Source: Halichondria panicea
Lineage: Eukaryota > Porifera > Demospongiae > Suberitida > Halichondriidae
Direction of reading: 5' to 3'
NCBI RefSeq assembly: GCF_963675165.1
Contig: NC_087384.1
Span: 4,581,182 to 4,645,181 of the forward strand
Length of the DNA: 64,000 nt
Shown: in pieces, positions 1 through 10,146 of the stretch
Numbering within the stretch: position 1 is the first letter of the stretch
Layout of the letters: every line of letters begins with the position of its first letter
Made by a program: the position numbers and the translations under genes
The notes under the pieces: generated by a model
What the model was told of the DNA's origin: nothing
Database searches by the model: none
The model's input: only the letters and a program-made list of their open reading frames with translations

Positions 1-1554
1 CGGCAGCAGAAGCTAAAACCACATTGGCTTGTGAAGGCAGATATCATCCATGAAATAAACAATATTATGTACAGTATTAGTATACCTATAACGATAATCA
101 CCGCAAAAATCCATCCAATATTCTTTAATACCTCACGGTAATTGTACCAAGATAACCCCATTGCCAATACTAGTGAAAGAAAAGAATCGAAATAGTTGTA
201 ACGATCCTTCTTGTATGGTCGTAGGCCAAGGATAATAGCAGGTGTAATAATGAATATCATTTGGTACACAATAAGGTGGTATGCCTGAGCACCAAAGGCT
301 ATGAATATTATTCTCAGCAGTAGGTAGACTCCAGCAAACCATCGACAGTCCCTAGTACCAGGTGTTGTGCCATTCTTGAAATAGCCCTGTGTGATGTTTG
401 CTAGCTCGTGAATTAGAACACATTTGATTTTGCAGGAAAAGAGGCATCTCTGAAAGAAACAATTCTGGTAAAATAGCAAAAACACTGCCGGTAGAAGTAC
501 CATGGTAACAGTGAGGATTGATGCTAGTATAGCAAGTGGAATGTATGTGCCCACATTGAAATCAGCTGCGAAGAAGAGAGTGTATGTTACATTTCCGTAT
601 TTGTCGTATAAAGGTATTGGCTTAAACAGGCTAATTGAAATTGAACAAAACTTGGTGTAGGATAGTAAGAAGAAGGTTGCAAATGCATTTACTACAGGAC
701 CTTTTAGTTCCCAGCGTCTTCGAAACCTTGCTAAGCACTTGTGAAATGGCCTCCAGCAAATCACAATTATCTCGCATCCTCTGTCGTGGAGTGAAATGAG
801 CAAGTAGATAGCCAAAGTGAAAGCGATTGGATACAGAGCTTCTAGGTACTCCAATGCTACGACTGTGAGTGTGCTCATGTGCTCACTGATGCAAAATGAA
901 GGAATTAGGAACATGAAGAAGTCCAAATTAAATAGCCCCACAAAATCAGCGGAAAACTTATAAAAGGAATAAGAGTAGGTATATCCGCTTATATTAAATG
1001 GGTAATTACTACACATTGTCACGTTTAGCACCTGAGCCATCAAAACGAAGCTATTCAGAACTGGAGAGGCAAAATTTATTCGGAACACAATAACAATCAC
1101 ACAGATCAAAGTCAATGGTACTGTAAGCCTGACAAAGAAGAGTAACCATCCTAAAGGTTGTGGCATGCATTCCTTACACTCTTTATAGTAAGAGAAGACG
1201 GCCGGTCCCAGCTGGTTGGCAGCGACTACAGAGCAGTCCTGTGCGATTGAGAGGACCACACATCTCCTCATCTAGCTTTGATACATCAGAGGGTACATCC
1301 ATGAATTTTGATAGTTGACTTTTCGTGTTGTATGGGCAGGCTCCAAAATGCTCTGTGTCATTGTTGTAAGTTAAGCAGAAACCATCTAATATTTTTATCT
1401 TGTTTGTCACATTCGAGCACTGCAATATAGTATTGATCTGTTGTCCACACTCACACTTGTTTGCTTGGCGTACAAACCATGTTGGGCATGCTTGACTTGA
1501 CACTAGAACTACCTGTAGTACAATCAAAATCACTCCAAGTATTGTCATCTTCAA
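1..1554 (-). pseudogene. Family copy A: multi-pass membrane receptor-like gene, one frameshift, cut by window edge
   Basis: First (leftmost) copy of the tandem family. The start at 1554 opens with a hydrophobic signal peptide (MKMTILGVILIVLQ) followed by the Cys-rich ectodomain with NVT, NDT and NRT glycosylation sites. Near position 1210 the sequence lacks two bases present in the intact copies (between the GRTG-type motif and the Q-P-G-L-G stretch), so the frame ends after 123 codons. The remaining membrane domains are still recognisable in another frame down to base 1, where about the last 36 codons fall outside the window. It is closest to copy J (59302-60945), including its upstream flank. 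A single 2-bp lesion in otherwise well-kept sequence suggests a young pseudogene, an assembly error or a polymorphism. Function of the family is unknown; see copy B. Confidence 0.75.
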
Positions 1555-1574
1555 AGCTTAACTATAAAAAAGGA

Positions 1575-1850
1575 TTCTGTTTTTTTTAAAGCAACTACAT
1601 GCAGCTGCTTGCTGAAGCATGCAAACACTAAAAGTGTCAATAATTACAAAAGCACTGATTATATTGAAACCTAATACTGAATTATTTCTATCGTACTGTT
1701 AGTTTATTCTGTTTTCTAGTGTTTTTTTTAAAGCAACTACATGCAGCTGCTTGCTGAAGCATGCAAACACTAAAAGTGTCAATAATTACAAAAGCACTGA
1801 TTATATTGAAACCTAATACTCTATCGTACTGTTAGTTTATTGTTAGTATA
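1575..1850. repeat. Tandem duplication of about 145 bp upstream of copy A
   Basis: A block containing the words agcaactacatgcagctgc and aagtgtcaataattacaaa occurs twice in direct orientation (about 1580-1690 and 1725-1830). A single related block lies upstream of copy J near 60990-61070. This ties the A and J promoter regions together and shows local slippage or unequal exchange in A. Confidence 0.8.
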
Positions 1851-1992
1851 AGATCCGGTGTTTTTATTTGATCTCTTTTTAGAACCAACACTATGAACAT
1901 ACTGGTATGCAAAAATACACAAACACCAAGTATTCAGTGAAACCTACAGTATTCTATGATTATACGGGTGTAGGCATGCACACATGCAGCCG

Positions 1993-2176
1993 TACCGGGT
2001 ATATTTCGGGTATAAACTTTCGCAGAAGGACCGTTAGAAAGGTTTTCTACTCGTGGAATAGCAGCCTTCTGCAGCATGCGGTATTAAATTAGTGGGTATA
2101 AGTGTTCATGATACATGCTTAATCAGCGAAAACCGCGAATATTTATGCCCTCGAAATGTACACGCAATATACGGTA
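1993..2176. mobile_element. Degenerate MITE-like palindrome, TACCG..CGGTA ends
   Basis: Starts taccgggtatatttcggg and ends with a run closing in tatacggta, with internal inverted matches (ttcgcag.., ..gcgaa). It is a diverged member of the family seen better at 55501-55774. It has no coding capacity; short open frames over it are by-products of the palindrome. Confidence 0.55.
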
Positions 2177-2299
2177 CAGTAAGTGTATTTATATTGGAAA
2201 CCTTTACACCAAGGGTGTATAATTATAGAAAAGAGGGCATGCAACTCGCCGTCATAGTATCGAAATTCTTCATAGGTGTCTATTTAGCTACGTGATTGA

Positions 2300-3420
2300 C
2301 CTTTGACCCTCGATCAGAGAGCCAAAATGTTGTACAGAGCATAAATTATAGCTAGCTAGCTAGAGAGTGATGATTATTATTATAAAATTTTTGTTTATGC
2401 TGAATTCTTGATACATTCATGTGCCTCCCCAGAAGCCATTAGCTGCTATATCTTGGAGGTAGGGCCGCTCTCAGACCCTTCCTATACTTTCATGGTGGTG
2501 ATGCAGATGCTCTTCAGTTCTTAAGTAGAGTATATACAGACTATTCAATTGACTTGTTACACATCTGTTATGTAATCGTATTTTAAGTAGCTGTATGAAA
2601 CTTACCAGTTACTTCATACCTCCTTGACTGTTGCAATGGTATGGCTCTAATTTGGCAAGCAAACGCCTCCTGACAAGAGGCGATGGTCGTGCTCTGAGCC
2701 GCTAGTACGTACTTCCTCACTATGCTCCCACTGAGTTTGAAACTTGATGACGTAGTCTTCTCTGTCTATAACTCATCGCTGGAAGTCCTGGACTCACTAG
2801 CATGATCCATAGCTAGCTACACTAGATTCCGAAATACAGAAATAATAATTATGAAATACTCTGTAAACTGCAAAAAGTTCGTGTCACTCTTATTATCTAG
2901 TACTCCATGAATATCATTCGAATTTCGATGAGTGGGTAGATGCTGAGTTGCATGCCCTCTCCAGCCTTTTGTGGTCGGTATACCCATTGTAAGGGACTTA
3001 CTAAATTTTCAAGCTATAAATATTTAAAGCTGGTGTTACAAATAGACTACTACATGCATGTGTATGACTAGCCTCGATCCCAGGCCGCACTTCCTCGAAT
3101 GGTGAAAGAGGCTAGTGTATGACCTGTGACTTATTAATTATGTAGTATAGGATTGTGCAGGATGATTCTATATAGTAATTTAGTAAGATTTGACAAGTCG
3201 ATTCGTCATTTTGTGTATTAAAAGTAGGACTAGAATTATCTGTGTTGTTGTTGCTGGAAAAATCAAATCAAAGTTGGTACTGCTAAAAGTCCACTTGAGT
3301 ATAATTACTACCTCACTCACTGTCAAGATCGAGAGTGTATATATATAGTTCCCTCACTAACAAAGCTATAGAGACAGTCTATTACCCCATTCACTTCACC
3401 CCCCCCCCCCCACACATGCA
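2300..3420. other. Intergenic stretch, no gene seen
   Basis: AT-rich, with scattered repeat scraps. A short tagcctcgatcccaggcc hairpin unit lies near 3069-3115 and a run of about 13 C lies near 3400-3412. Nothing in either strand looks coding. Confidence 0.5.
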
Positions 3421-3425
3421 CACAG

Positions 3426-3645
3426 ACCACAACCGTCTCAAGCATTCACCCCATACTCAGTTACCCTGGGCAACATAGTGCAGGAGCTTCATCGCAGCCT
3501 CCTGCTTGTCATGGCAACAGAGAGTCAGCATAATACACTGACGTGCACAGGTTGTCCATATACATTGGCGCCTATCACCAGCTGTCCGAAGGCTATGTGA
3601 TGAGAGTCACAGCAGCGGCAATCAAACGTTATACTCTACACAGAG
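3426..3645 (+). pseudogene. Relic copy of HEATR6 exon 8
   Basis: Strongly similar to HEATR6 exon 8 at 25566-25795, including the preceding cacacacag acceptor context and the trailing cagag|gtgcg donor. Small deletions remove part of the middle, and other small changes spoil the frame. It lies upstream of copy A in the same relative arrangement as real exon 8 lies upstream of copy E, so it is best read as a flanking exon carried along with a duplicated receptor copy. It is not part of a working gene: no neighbouring HEATR6 exons are in range. Confidence 0.85.
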
Positions 3646-3774
3646 GTGCGTTATACAACTGATTGTACAATATAGTCTGCATGTATGATGTTATGGTGCA
3701 AAACGAGATCTAGAAAAGGGAGAGTACTGACCAAATCTCTAAACGAGAGGTTGGTCACAATCGTTAATTAGTAT

Positions 3775-4170
3775 CATTAACTCACGGCCAGCGGGTTATA
3801 GTAGTCCTTTGGTTTGTTTGTTAACCTGAGGCTGTGCTGCGGTCAGCGAGATGGTAGTCCGTTGGTTTGTTTGTGACATTTGAGCCTGCTCACCTGCTTA
3901 GCACTGTACTTACAGCATGGATGCCTCCACACAACAAGTTGTTAGTTTTTATGCCTCGAGGCGTAGCCCCACGAGGGATACGGTAAAGCTGAATGTTTGT
4001 GTGTGTGTCTGTCTGTTCTAGCTGTAACTGCTCAACGGTTGCAATACGACTAAAACTAGCTCTATAGGCTTCTAGCCACATTCTCTGGATTTTGATTCGT
4101 GGATTTGCCAACCATGTCAGAAACATAGTCTCGTGAACCAGCTGCCCTCTAAAACATAAACATAGACTCA
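3775..4170. repeat. Dispersed repeats (gtttgtttg-rich unit and cctcgaggcgtagcc unit)
   Basis: Two adjacent interspersed repeats. One has tagtagtccgttggtttgtttg-like words and is shared with 21415-21610. The other begins atgcctcgaggcgtagcc, contains ctgtaactgctcaacggttg, and recurs at 21108-21400, 36925-37115 and 55096-55410. There are no terminal repeats or poly-A that I can assign, so SINE or MITE is undecided. Confidence 0.7.
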
Positions 4171-4206
4171 CGATTAGGTGGCTGATTTATGAGACTAGCA
4201 GAAGCA

Positions 4207-4360
4207 CAGTAGACGCTACCAGAGGAGGTCCGACAGGCACAGTGCAGCTCAAGCAATAGCCTCAGCAAAAACATACGATGTGGGCGGGGCGTGGGCGGAT
4301 AATTATTTGACTAATTGCTTGAGCTGCACCGCGCCTGTCGTACCTTCTCTGAGAGGCTAC
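4207..4360. repeat. Inverted repeat with about 45-bp arms
   Basis: The arms share gtgcagctcaagcaat and cgacaggc words in opposite orientation (about 4207-4252 and 4308-4360), separated by about 55 bp. Probably the remains of a small foldback element. Confidence 0.6.
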
Positions 4361-4481
4361 GGCTAAGACAGGGGGTGTCGGACAAAGGTGAATAAGATTG
4401 CGTGGCAGCCATATTGATACTGGTATCTACGATTACAGCTAGCTAGGTAGCAGCTTGTTAGTGCTTTTGAAAGACTTTCTC

Positions 4482-4613
4482 ATGGCAGAGTTCGAGTTTG
4501 TGCAGGTGAAAATATCTTTTGATGACAAACTAAAGGTTGTCGAATTAGCTGAGACTAATAAACGCCTCTCTCGAACAGTGACCTCTCTCAAATTTAGCCT
4601 CCTCTGCCAGTAA
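4482..4613 (+). CDS. Small unrecognised 43-codon ORF
   Basis: ATG-to-TAA frame of 43 residues, starting MAEFEFVQVKISFDDKLK, charged and helix-like with a heptad-like second half. It is shorter than a usual automatic cutoff but has a plausible amino-acid composition, unlike the surrounding repeat DNA. It could be the first coding exon of a lost gene or a captured exon. No family is recognised and no downstream exon is visible. Confidence 0.3.
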   Translation: MAEFEFVQVKISFDDKLKVVELAETNKRLSRTVTSLKFSLLCQ

Positions 4614-4919
4614 ATTTATCACTTCATTTAATAGTGCATGTGTATATACTATAGTGGGATGCAAGAGTTACATTTGATGACTACTCAGTCAAATTCAGTT
4701 GAAATGTGATAGTTTCCTAGTTATTATACTATAATAATATTGTATAGATCAATGCTCTCACCATAAACATCCACTGCATGTACATGTAAATTGTAAGCAT
4801 AAATGCAGTGCATGCAGTCGTTCATATTTTTGTGTTTAAATATCCTGTGTGTTTATCATAATTATGAAGTTTTTTTCTACATGTGCTACGTGTGTTCTGC
4901 AAACAGCTAAAAAATGTTA

Positions 4920-6578
4920 TCAAGTGGTTGGTGGTAACAACGGTGCATATTCCTTTGGGTCGCTGATTCGATGTGGAAGAGTTTCATTATCTGTAGATGA
5001 TCCTGTCAGGTGTGTAACTTGTCTTCTGCGGCAGCAGCTGAAATCATGGCTAGTGAGGGCAGATATCAGTAATGAAATGAACAATATAACGTACAGTATT
5101 ACTATTCCTAAAACGTTAATCCATAAAAAAATCCGTCCAATATTCTGGAATGCCTCACGATCATTATATAAAGATAACCCTATCGCAAACACTAGTAGAA
5201 GAAAAGCATCAAAATAGTTGTAACGGTCTTTCTTGTACGGTCGTAGGCCAAGGATGATAGCAGGTGTAATAATTAAAATAATTTGGTACACAATAAGGTG
5301 GTACGCCTGTGCACCAATGGCTATGAATATTATTCTCAGCAGTAGGTAGACTCCAGCAAACCATCGACAGTCCCTAGTACCAGGTGTTGTGCCGTTCTTG
5401 AAATAGCCCTGTGTGATGTTTGCTAGCTCGTGAATTAGAACACATTTGATTTTGCAGGAAAAAAGACATCTCTGAAAGAAACGATTTTGATAGAATAGCA
5501 GAAATACTGCTGGTAGGAATACCATGGTAACACTGATGATTGATGAGAGTATAGCGAGTGGAATATATGTGCCCAAATTGAAATCAGCTGCGAAGAAGAG
5601 AGTGTATGTAAAATGTCCGTGTTTGTTATATAAAGGTACTGTTTTTAAGAGGCTTAAAGAAATCGAGCAAAACCTGCTGTAGGATAGTAAAAAGAAGGTT
5701 GTAAATGCATTCACTACAGGACCATTTAGTTCCCAGCGTCTCCGAAACCTTGCTAAGCACTTGTGAAATGGCCTCCAGCAAATTACAATTATCTTGCATC
5801 CTCTGTCGTGGAGTGAAATGAACAAGTAGACAACCAAAGTGAAAGTGATTGGATATAGAGCTTCTAGGTACTCCAATGCTACGACTGTAAGTGTGCTCAT
5901 GTGCTTACTGATGCAAAATGAAGGAATTAGAAACATAAAGAAGTCCAAATTGAATAGCCCCACAAAATCAGCGGCAAATTTATAAAAGGAATAAGAGGGT
6001 GTATATCCGTTTATATCAAATGGATAATTTCTACACAATATCGTGTTTATAACCTGAGCCATCAAAACAAAGCTATTCAGAACTGGAGAGGCGATATTTA
6101 TCCGGAACACAATAACAATAATACAGAACAAAGTCAATGGTACTGTAAGCCTGACAAAGAAGAGTAACCATCCTAAAGGTTGTGGCATGCATTCCTTACA
6201 CTCTTTGTAGTAAGAGAAGACAGCTGGTCCCAGTCCAGGTTGGCAGTTACTACAGAGCAGTCCTGTGCGATTGAGAGGACCACACATCTCCTCATCTAGC
6301 TTTGATACATCAGAGGGTACGTCCATGAATTTTGATAGTCGACTATTTGTGTTGTATGGGCAGCGTCCAAGATGCTCTGTGTCATTATTGTAAGTTAGGC
6401 AGAATCCATCTATTAGTTTTATCTTGTTTGTCACATTCGAGCACTGCAATATAGTATTGATCGGTTGTCCACACTCACACTTGTTTGCTTGGCGTACAAA
6501 CCATGTTGGGCATGCTTGGCTGGACGCTAGAACTACTTGTAGTACTATCACAAGTACTCCAAGTATCGTCATCTCCAT
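4920..6578 (-). CDS. Family copy B: intact multi-pass membrane receptor-like protein (552 aa)
   Basis: Single-exon gene. The start chosen is the ATG at 6578 (MEMTILGV..), because it matches the start of the paralogues; an in-frame ATG 17 codons upstream (6629) is not conserved. Residues 1-22 are a signal peptide. Residues 23-135 form an ectodomain with 11 cysteines and several N-x-T sites, ending in the motif CGPLNRTGLLCSNCQPG. From residue 136 onward about nine or ten hydrophobic segments follow, with the family marks FLLSYSRF, a TRDCRWFAGVYLLLR helix and RPYKKDRYNYFDAF. The last 43 residues are cytoplasmic, with a Cys pair and the ending EYAPLLPPTT. The layout (Cys-rich RTGxLCxxC module plus conserved helices) matches a large uncharacterised receptor-like family of sponges and other marine invertebrates. 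Ligand and function are unknown. Plasma-membrane or endosomal location is inferred. Confidence 0.88.
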   Translation of the reverse strand: MEMTILGVLVIVLQVVLASSQACPTWFVRQANKCECGQPINTILQCSNVTNKIKLIDGFCLTYNNDTEHLGRCPYNTNSRLSKFMDVPSDVSKLDEEMCGPLNRTGLLCSNCQPGLGPAVFSYYKECKECMPQPLGWLLFFVRLTVPLTLFCIIVIVFRINIASPVLNSFVLMAQVINTILCRNYPFDINGYTPSYSFYKFAADFVGLFNLDFFMFLIPSFCISKHMSTLTVVALEYLEALYPITFTLVVYLFISLHDRGCKIIVICWRPFHKCLARFRRRWELNGPVVNAFTTFFLLSYSRFCSISLSLLKTVPLYNKHGHFTYTLFFAADFNLGTYIPLAILSSIISVTMVFLPAVFLLFYQNRFFQRCLFSCKIKCVLIHELANITQGYFKNGTTPGTRDCRWFAGVYLLLRIIFIAIGAQAYHLIVYQIILIITPAIILGLRPYKKDRYNYFDAFLLLVFAIGLSLYNDREAFQNIGRIFLWINVLGIVILYVILFISLLISALTSHDFSCCRRRQVTHLTGSSTDNETLPHRISDPKEYAPLLPPTT

Positions 6579-8345
6579 ACTTAACAACAGTACGTAGCTC
6601 ATCAATAATGCAATGTTTAGGAGTGACACACTTACTTTATCTTATTTCAGAGCAGTGGCCCTGAATGCAATTGAATGTTGTTGTACAGTACTTCGTTTAG
6701 ATTGCAGTTGAGCAATCAATATTGTGAATGACGCTAACTCATGTGTGATAACTATTGTGATAATTATAGTGTTGTTTTTTCTGGTGCATGGGATTTTTCA
6801 ATAGTGATTGATGAATTTGCAATCAAAAGAATCTTGTTGAGGGCCCCACAAAACCATTAATTAATTTTACCAGGAACACAAAACACGTGGACTGCACAGT
6901 GGTGAAACTGGATGGAGAAACAACAAGAGCTTGAGACGTTTATAAACCATGCTTGAGGATGCCATAGAACTTTAATACCTGTACACCCCTTTGAGAACCA
7001 CATACAGATTTTAGCGAGGGGGGCGCTCCCAAACATGGGAGAAACTTATACGCTTACGACATGCCTTGATTTGGGAAACTTTGTGTGTTAATTGTCTGCT
7101 GCAAGCACTCCAAATATATTGTCTTCTCCAGACCTAAGAGTGGCTCGCTCATCGATTAATGTTTGGGAGTGGTACACAGAACTAAATAACAATCACCATC
7201 ACGTACTCCAAGTATCGTCATCTTCAAACTTAACACAATGTTTCATTCATCATATACAATTGAAAGTGACGAACTCATGAGCTACAGATTTCAAATAAAA
7301 CAACATTGCAACTGCTGCAGCAGCTGATGAAACAAATTGAAAACAAATGCTAAATGATCAAAAACTCTATTAATGCATGCATGCTGTTAGTTAATTGATG
7401 TTCTAGCCTATAACATCACAGTGACTGTATATGCATCACAGTGTACATTATAAACATTGCTAACACTTGTATCACACTTCTATGACACACATCATGTAGT
7501 GTACAGCCTCGGCTACACGCCAAACATCTCAGGGGTACTCAAACCTTGAAAGTGCTGAAAACAAAGCAAAGGGCACGACCCCTTCAAACCCCAGTTAAGT
7601 GGGGCTTTTGCTCCCCCTTTAAGAACCCTACATACAGATTTTAGCGAGGGGGCGCTCCCAAACATGGTTATACGCTTTCGATATACCTCAATTTGGGAAA
7701 CTTTGTGTGTTGTCTGTGACATTTCTAGAGAAGGGCATCGTGTATGGCGCACATGCAACGGCAGGTAAAGGGCTACCTAACTTTGGAGCTGTGAGCAGGA
7801 CCAGGGGGAACATATACCTTTCAGCATTTCAGCTAAAAAACCTACAGTCTTAACTTCTTTTTAGCTTTTGTATCCTGGCTTTCCTCTGCTGCACGGTTGC
7901 TATCAGACGTTAATGGTTGCCAATGGATAGTTGCACACAATTTTCATAATTCACGTGCACTCGGGATGTATTGCGATAACTTAATCCTCATGCGCGTATT
8001 CGATACATTCCTTGTGTCCGTGATATAATAATTATAGTTTGACTGTTTGGAGGTGTCTATAGAATTATAAGCCCAAAGGAACTGCTTTGAGTATCTCGAG
8101 AGTAGCGAGAGTATAGTCTACTACGATCGGGAGTGCCTGCATAGGGGCTTCTAAATCATACGGAAACTGACAAAACAGTGTACTAGTATAGTGCATGCGC
8201 GTGCGCAAACCTAGCCTCGGTCCCAGGCCGATTTTTTTTTAATAGAACAAAGTTGAAAAATACCTAGTAGGCGACCTAGCGTTCAATTGGAGACGGATCG
8301 GCCTGGGGTCAAGGGCTAGCGCAAACCTTGCCTTGCATGAGGCTT
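6579..8345. repeat. Upstream segment of copy B, duplicated upstream of copy H
   Basis: Blocks at 6585-6990 and 7080-8345 recur in the same order at 49370-50560 and 50580-51830 (for example gagcagtggccctgaatgc and tgtagtgtacagcctcggc). Within it are decayed 5' ends of further family copies (near 7095-7135 and 7200-7245: signal-peptide-coding words such as ccaagtatcgtcatcttc). A locally repeated unit (attttagcgaggggg, 7010 and 7640) is also present. No intact gene lies here. Confidence 0.75.
8211..8330. mobile_element. MITE-like hairpin, tagcctcg..ccaggcc ends
   Basis: Begins ctagcctcggtcccaggcc and closes with the inverted form ggcctggggtcaagggctag. It belongs to the family with members at 19471-19530, 58101-58185/59084-59168 and 63829-63885. 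Confidence 0.6.
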
Positions 8346-9996
8346 GACTACAATGATCATTTTACCACCTCCGAGGCACTTTTCCCATATTATTCACCCC
8401 CTTTCCACACACCTAATTGCGACTTCAAGCAATCACACCATAGATAGTAGAGAAGAGGGATTGGAAACGGAAGTACCCTCGAAGTACAATCCATGTTTCC
8501 CCGCAGTTTTAATGAAGGCTTCTAACGTGGGAGTATAAACATGAGAATTGTTTTGCCGTCTATAAAAAGTTCCACAAGCATCAGTTCTGCTGCTAAACAT
8601 AAACTTCATAAAATATTTGTGGACATTTGGGACACAGCACACTACTTAGTGACAGAACCTTAGCTATATCATGCTAGACTAACACAAGTATGAAAAATCG
8701 CTCTGTATTATATATAATTAGTCTAGCTACTTCACGATGATCAACATTCATTTCCAAATGATATTTACCATCAGGGGGCATTTGTTTAAGTGTTGGAGGG
8801 GTCTCTGAGACGCATGCATTATAGACTCCATAAGTTTCCCGGGAAACTTATTATAAAGTTCCCGGATTAGAGACGAAACACGGATTACTTTCGAGCTACT
8901 ACGAAGACTTTATTGTAGAAGCATCACATGAACCGCTTTCGTTGCCAATCCCTTTCTCTTCTATCTATGATCACACTGTACTAACTCGCCTCTGGCGGCA
9001 TAGGAGCTTCATCGCAGCCTTCTCACACAGAGTAATAATTATACACTTTATTGCATATCTAATTAAGTAAAGGTGGTTTAATTTGAATACATGCAAAGTT
9101 TAACTTTTATAATACACTCTATTGGCGCTTACCTGGGATCACTACCTGTTACGTTATATGCACCATCGTTACAAAATGGCTCTTGGAAGATGTGCTCCTA
9201 CGAAAATCTGTTAGGCAGAACTACGATAGCCTATTTCTTTGAGTTTAAGATAATTATGTGTATATGTGTGAAGGGTGGTCAGTAATATAATTATTATAAT
9301 CAATGTTGCATGGTTATACAGTAATTATATATTTTATAGCTACATTGAGAGCCTGTAATTTGTGTTCTGATTTTCCAACCTTATTGATGCATGTTTATAT
9401 AGGTACACATTCTGTGATCGGTCGAAATCTAGACTATAGAAGTATCACTCCAATTTACTTGCTATAGGAATTTAATTGTTAGCTAGGAGTGTATGAAGTT
9501 TGTATTGCAGCTGCAATGATCTTATTCCCCCTACAGGCAACAACACATGTCATAGTAACCTTCTTCTCCTCCTAGAAGATGCATAACACCCGTCATGCAA
9601 GATACCAACCCCACTGAGTCACTGTTCCCGCACTGGTTCGTTGCTGATTCAAGGGAGGGCTATCACATGACCTACTAGTGGTTTATCAGTCCATATGTCA
9701 CGCCTGACATCCTCTGACATTTTAAAAACATACATTTTTCAGTAGACGTCTATGTACATTAATTTTGTACATAATTATGGGGTGTGTTTTTTGCTCCACT
9801 GTAAAATGATTAACTCCTTGAGGGTCATGCATGCTTGTGTGCTGATCGATAAAGTGTCCACAGTCACACATTAATTTACATGTGGGGGCGGTTGAGGCAC
9901 TGATTTTATGAATGGGTAAGGAGCTATATTTAGGAAAGTGATTAATTGACATTGGTGTAGTGAGAGGAGTGCCACACCTACCTACATGTATCCAGC
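8346..9996. other. Intergenic region before HEATR6
   Basis: No convincing gene. A 20-bp match to HEATR6 exon 8 (aggagcttcatcgcagcc) with diverged flanks at about 8997-9040 looks like another exon-8 scrap, here downstream of nothing and upstream of copy B. The last 200 bp before the HEATR6 start should contain its promoter, but no clear element is seen. Confidence 0.45.
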
Positions 9997-10146
9997 ATGG
10001 CTGCAAGAAATGCAGACACATGGAGGAGGAAAGCCAGTGAGCTGGGCAAGCTGCTGAAGGATGGAGGAGAGGAAGAGAAGAGAATGTCAGAAGCTCTGGG
10101 CTACCTCAGCTCCCTCATGTATCCATTGGAAGGCCTCACCACAGAG
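9997..10146 (+). CDS. HEATR6: HEATR6 exon 1 (start codon)
   Basis: ATG at 9997 opens 50 codons (MAARNADTWRRKASELGK..) that end at GAG|gtgaat, phase 0. A nearby upstream ATG at 9985 is out of frame. The continuous frame with exon 2 supports this start. Confidence 0.75.

Noticed and set aside
3890-4171. 93-codon minus-strand frame
   Set aside because: Lies in two dispersed repeats present elsewhere without an open frame.
4849-5217. Plus-strand frame opposite copy B, and similar frames opposite copies C, E, G and J
   Set aside because: Shadow frames recurring in every paralogue on the strand opposite the clearly conserved protein.
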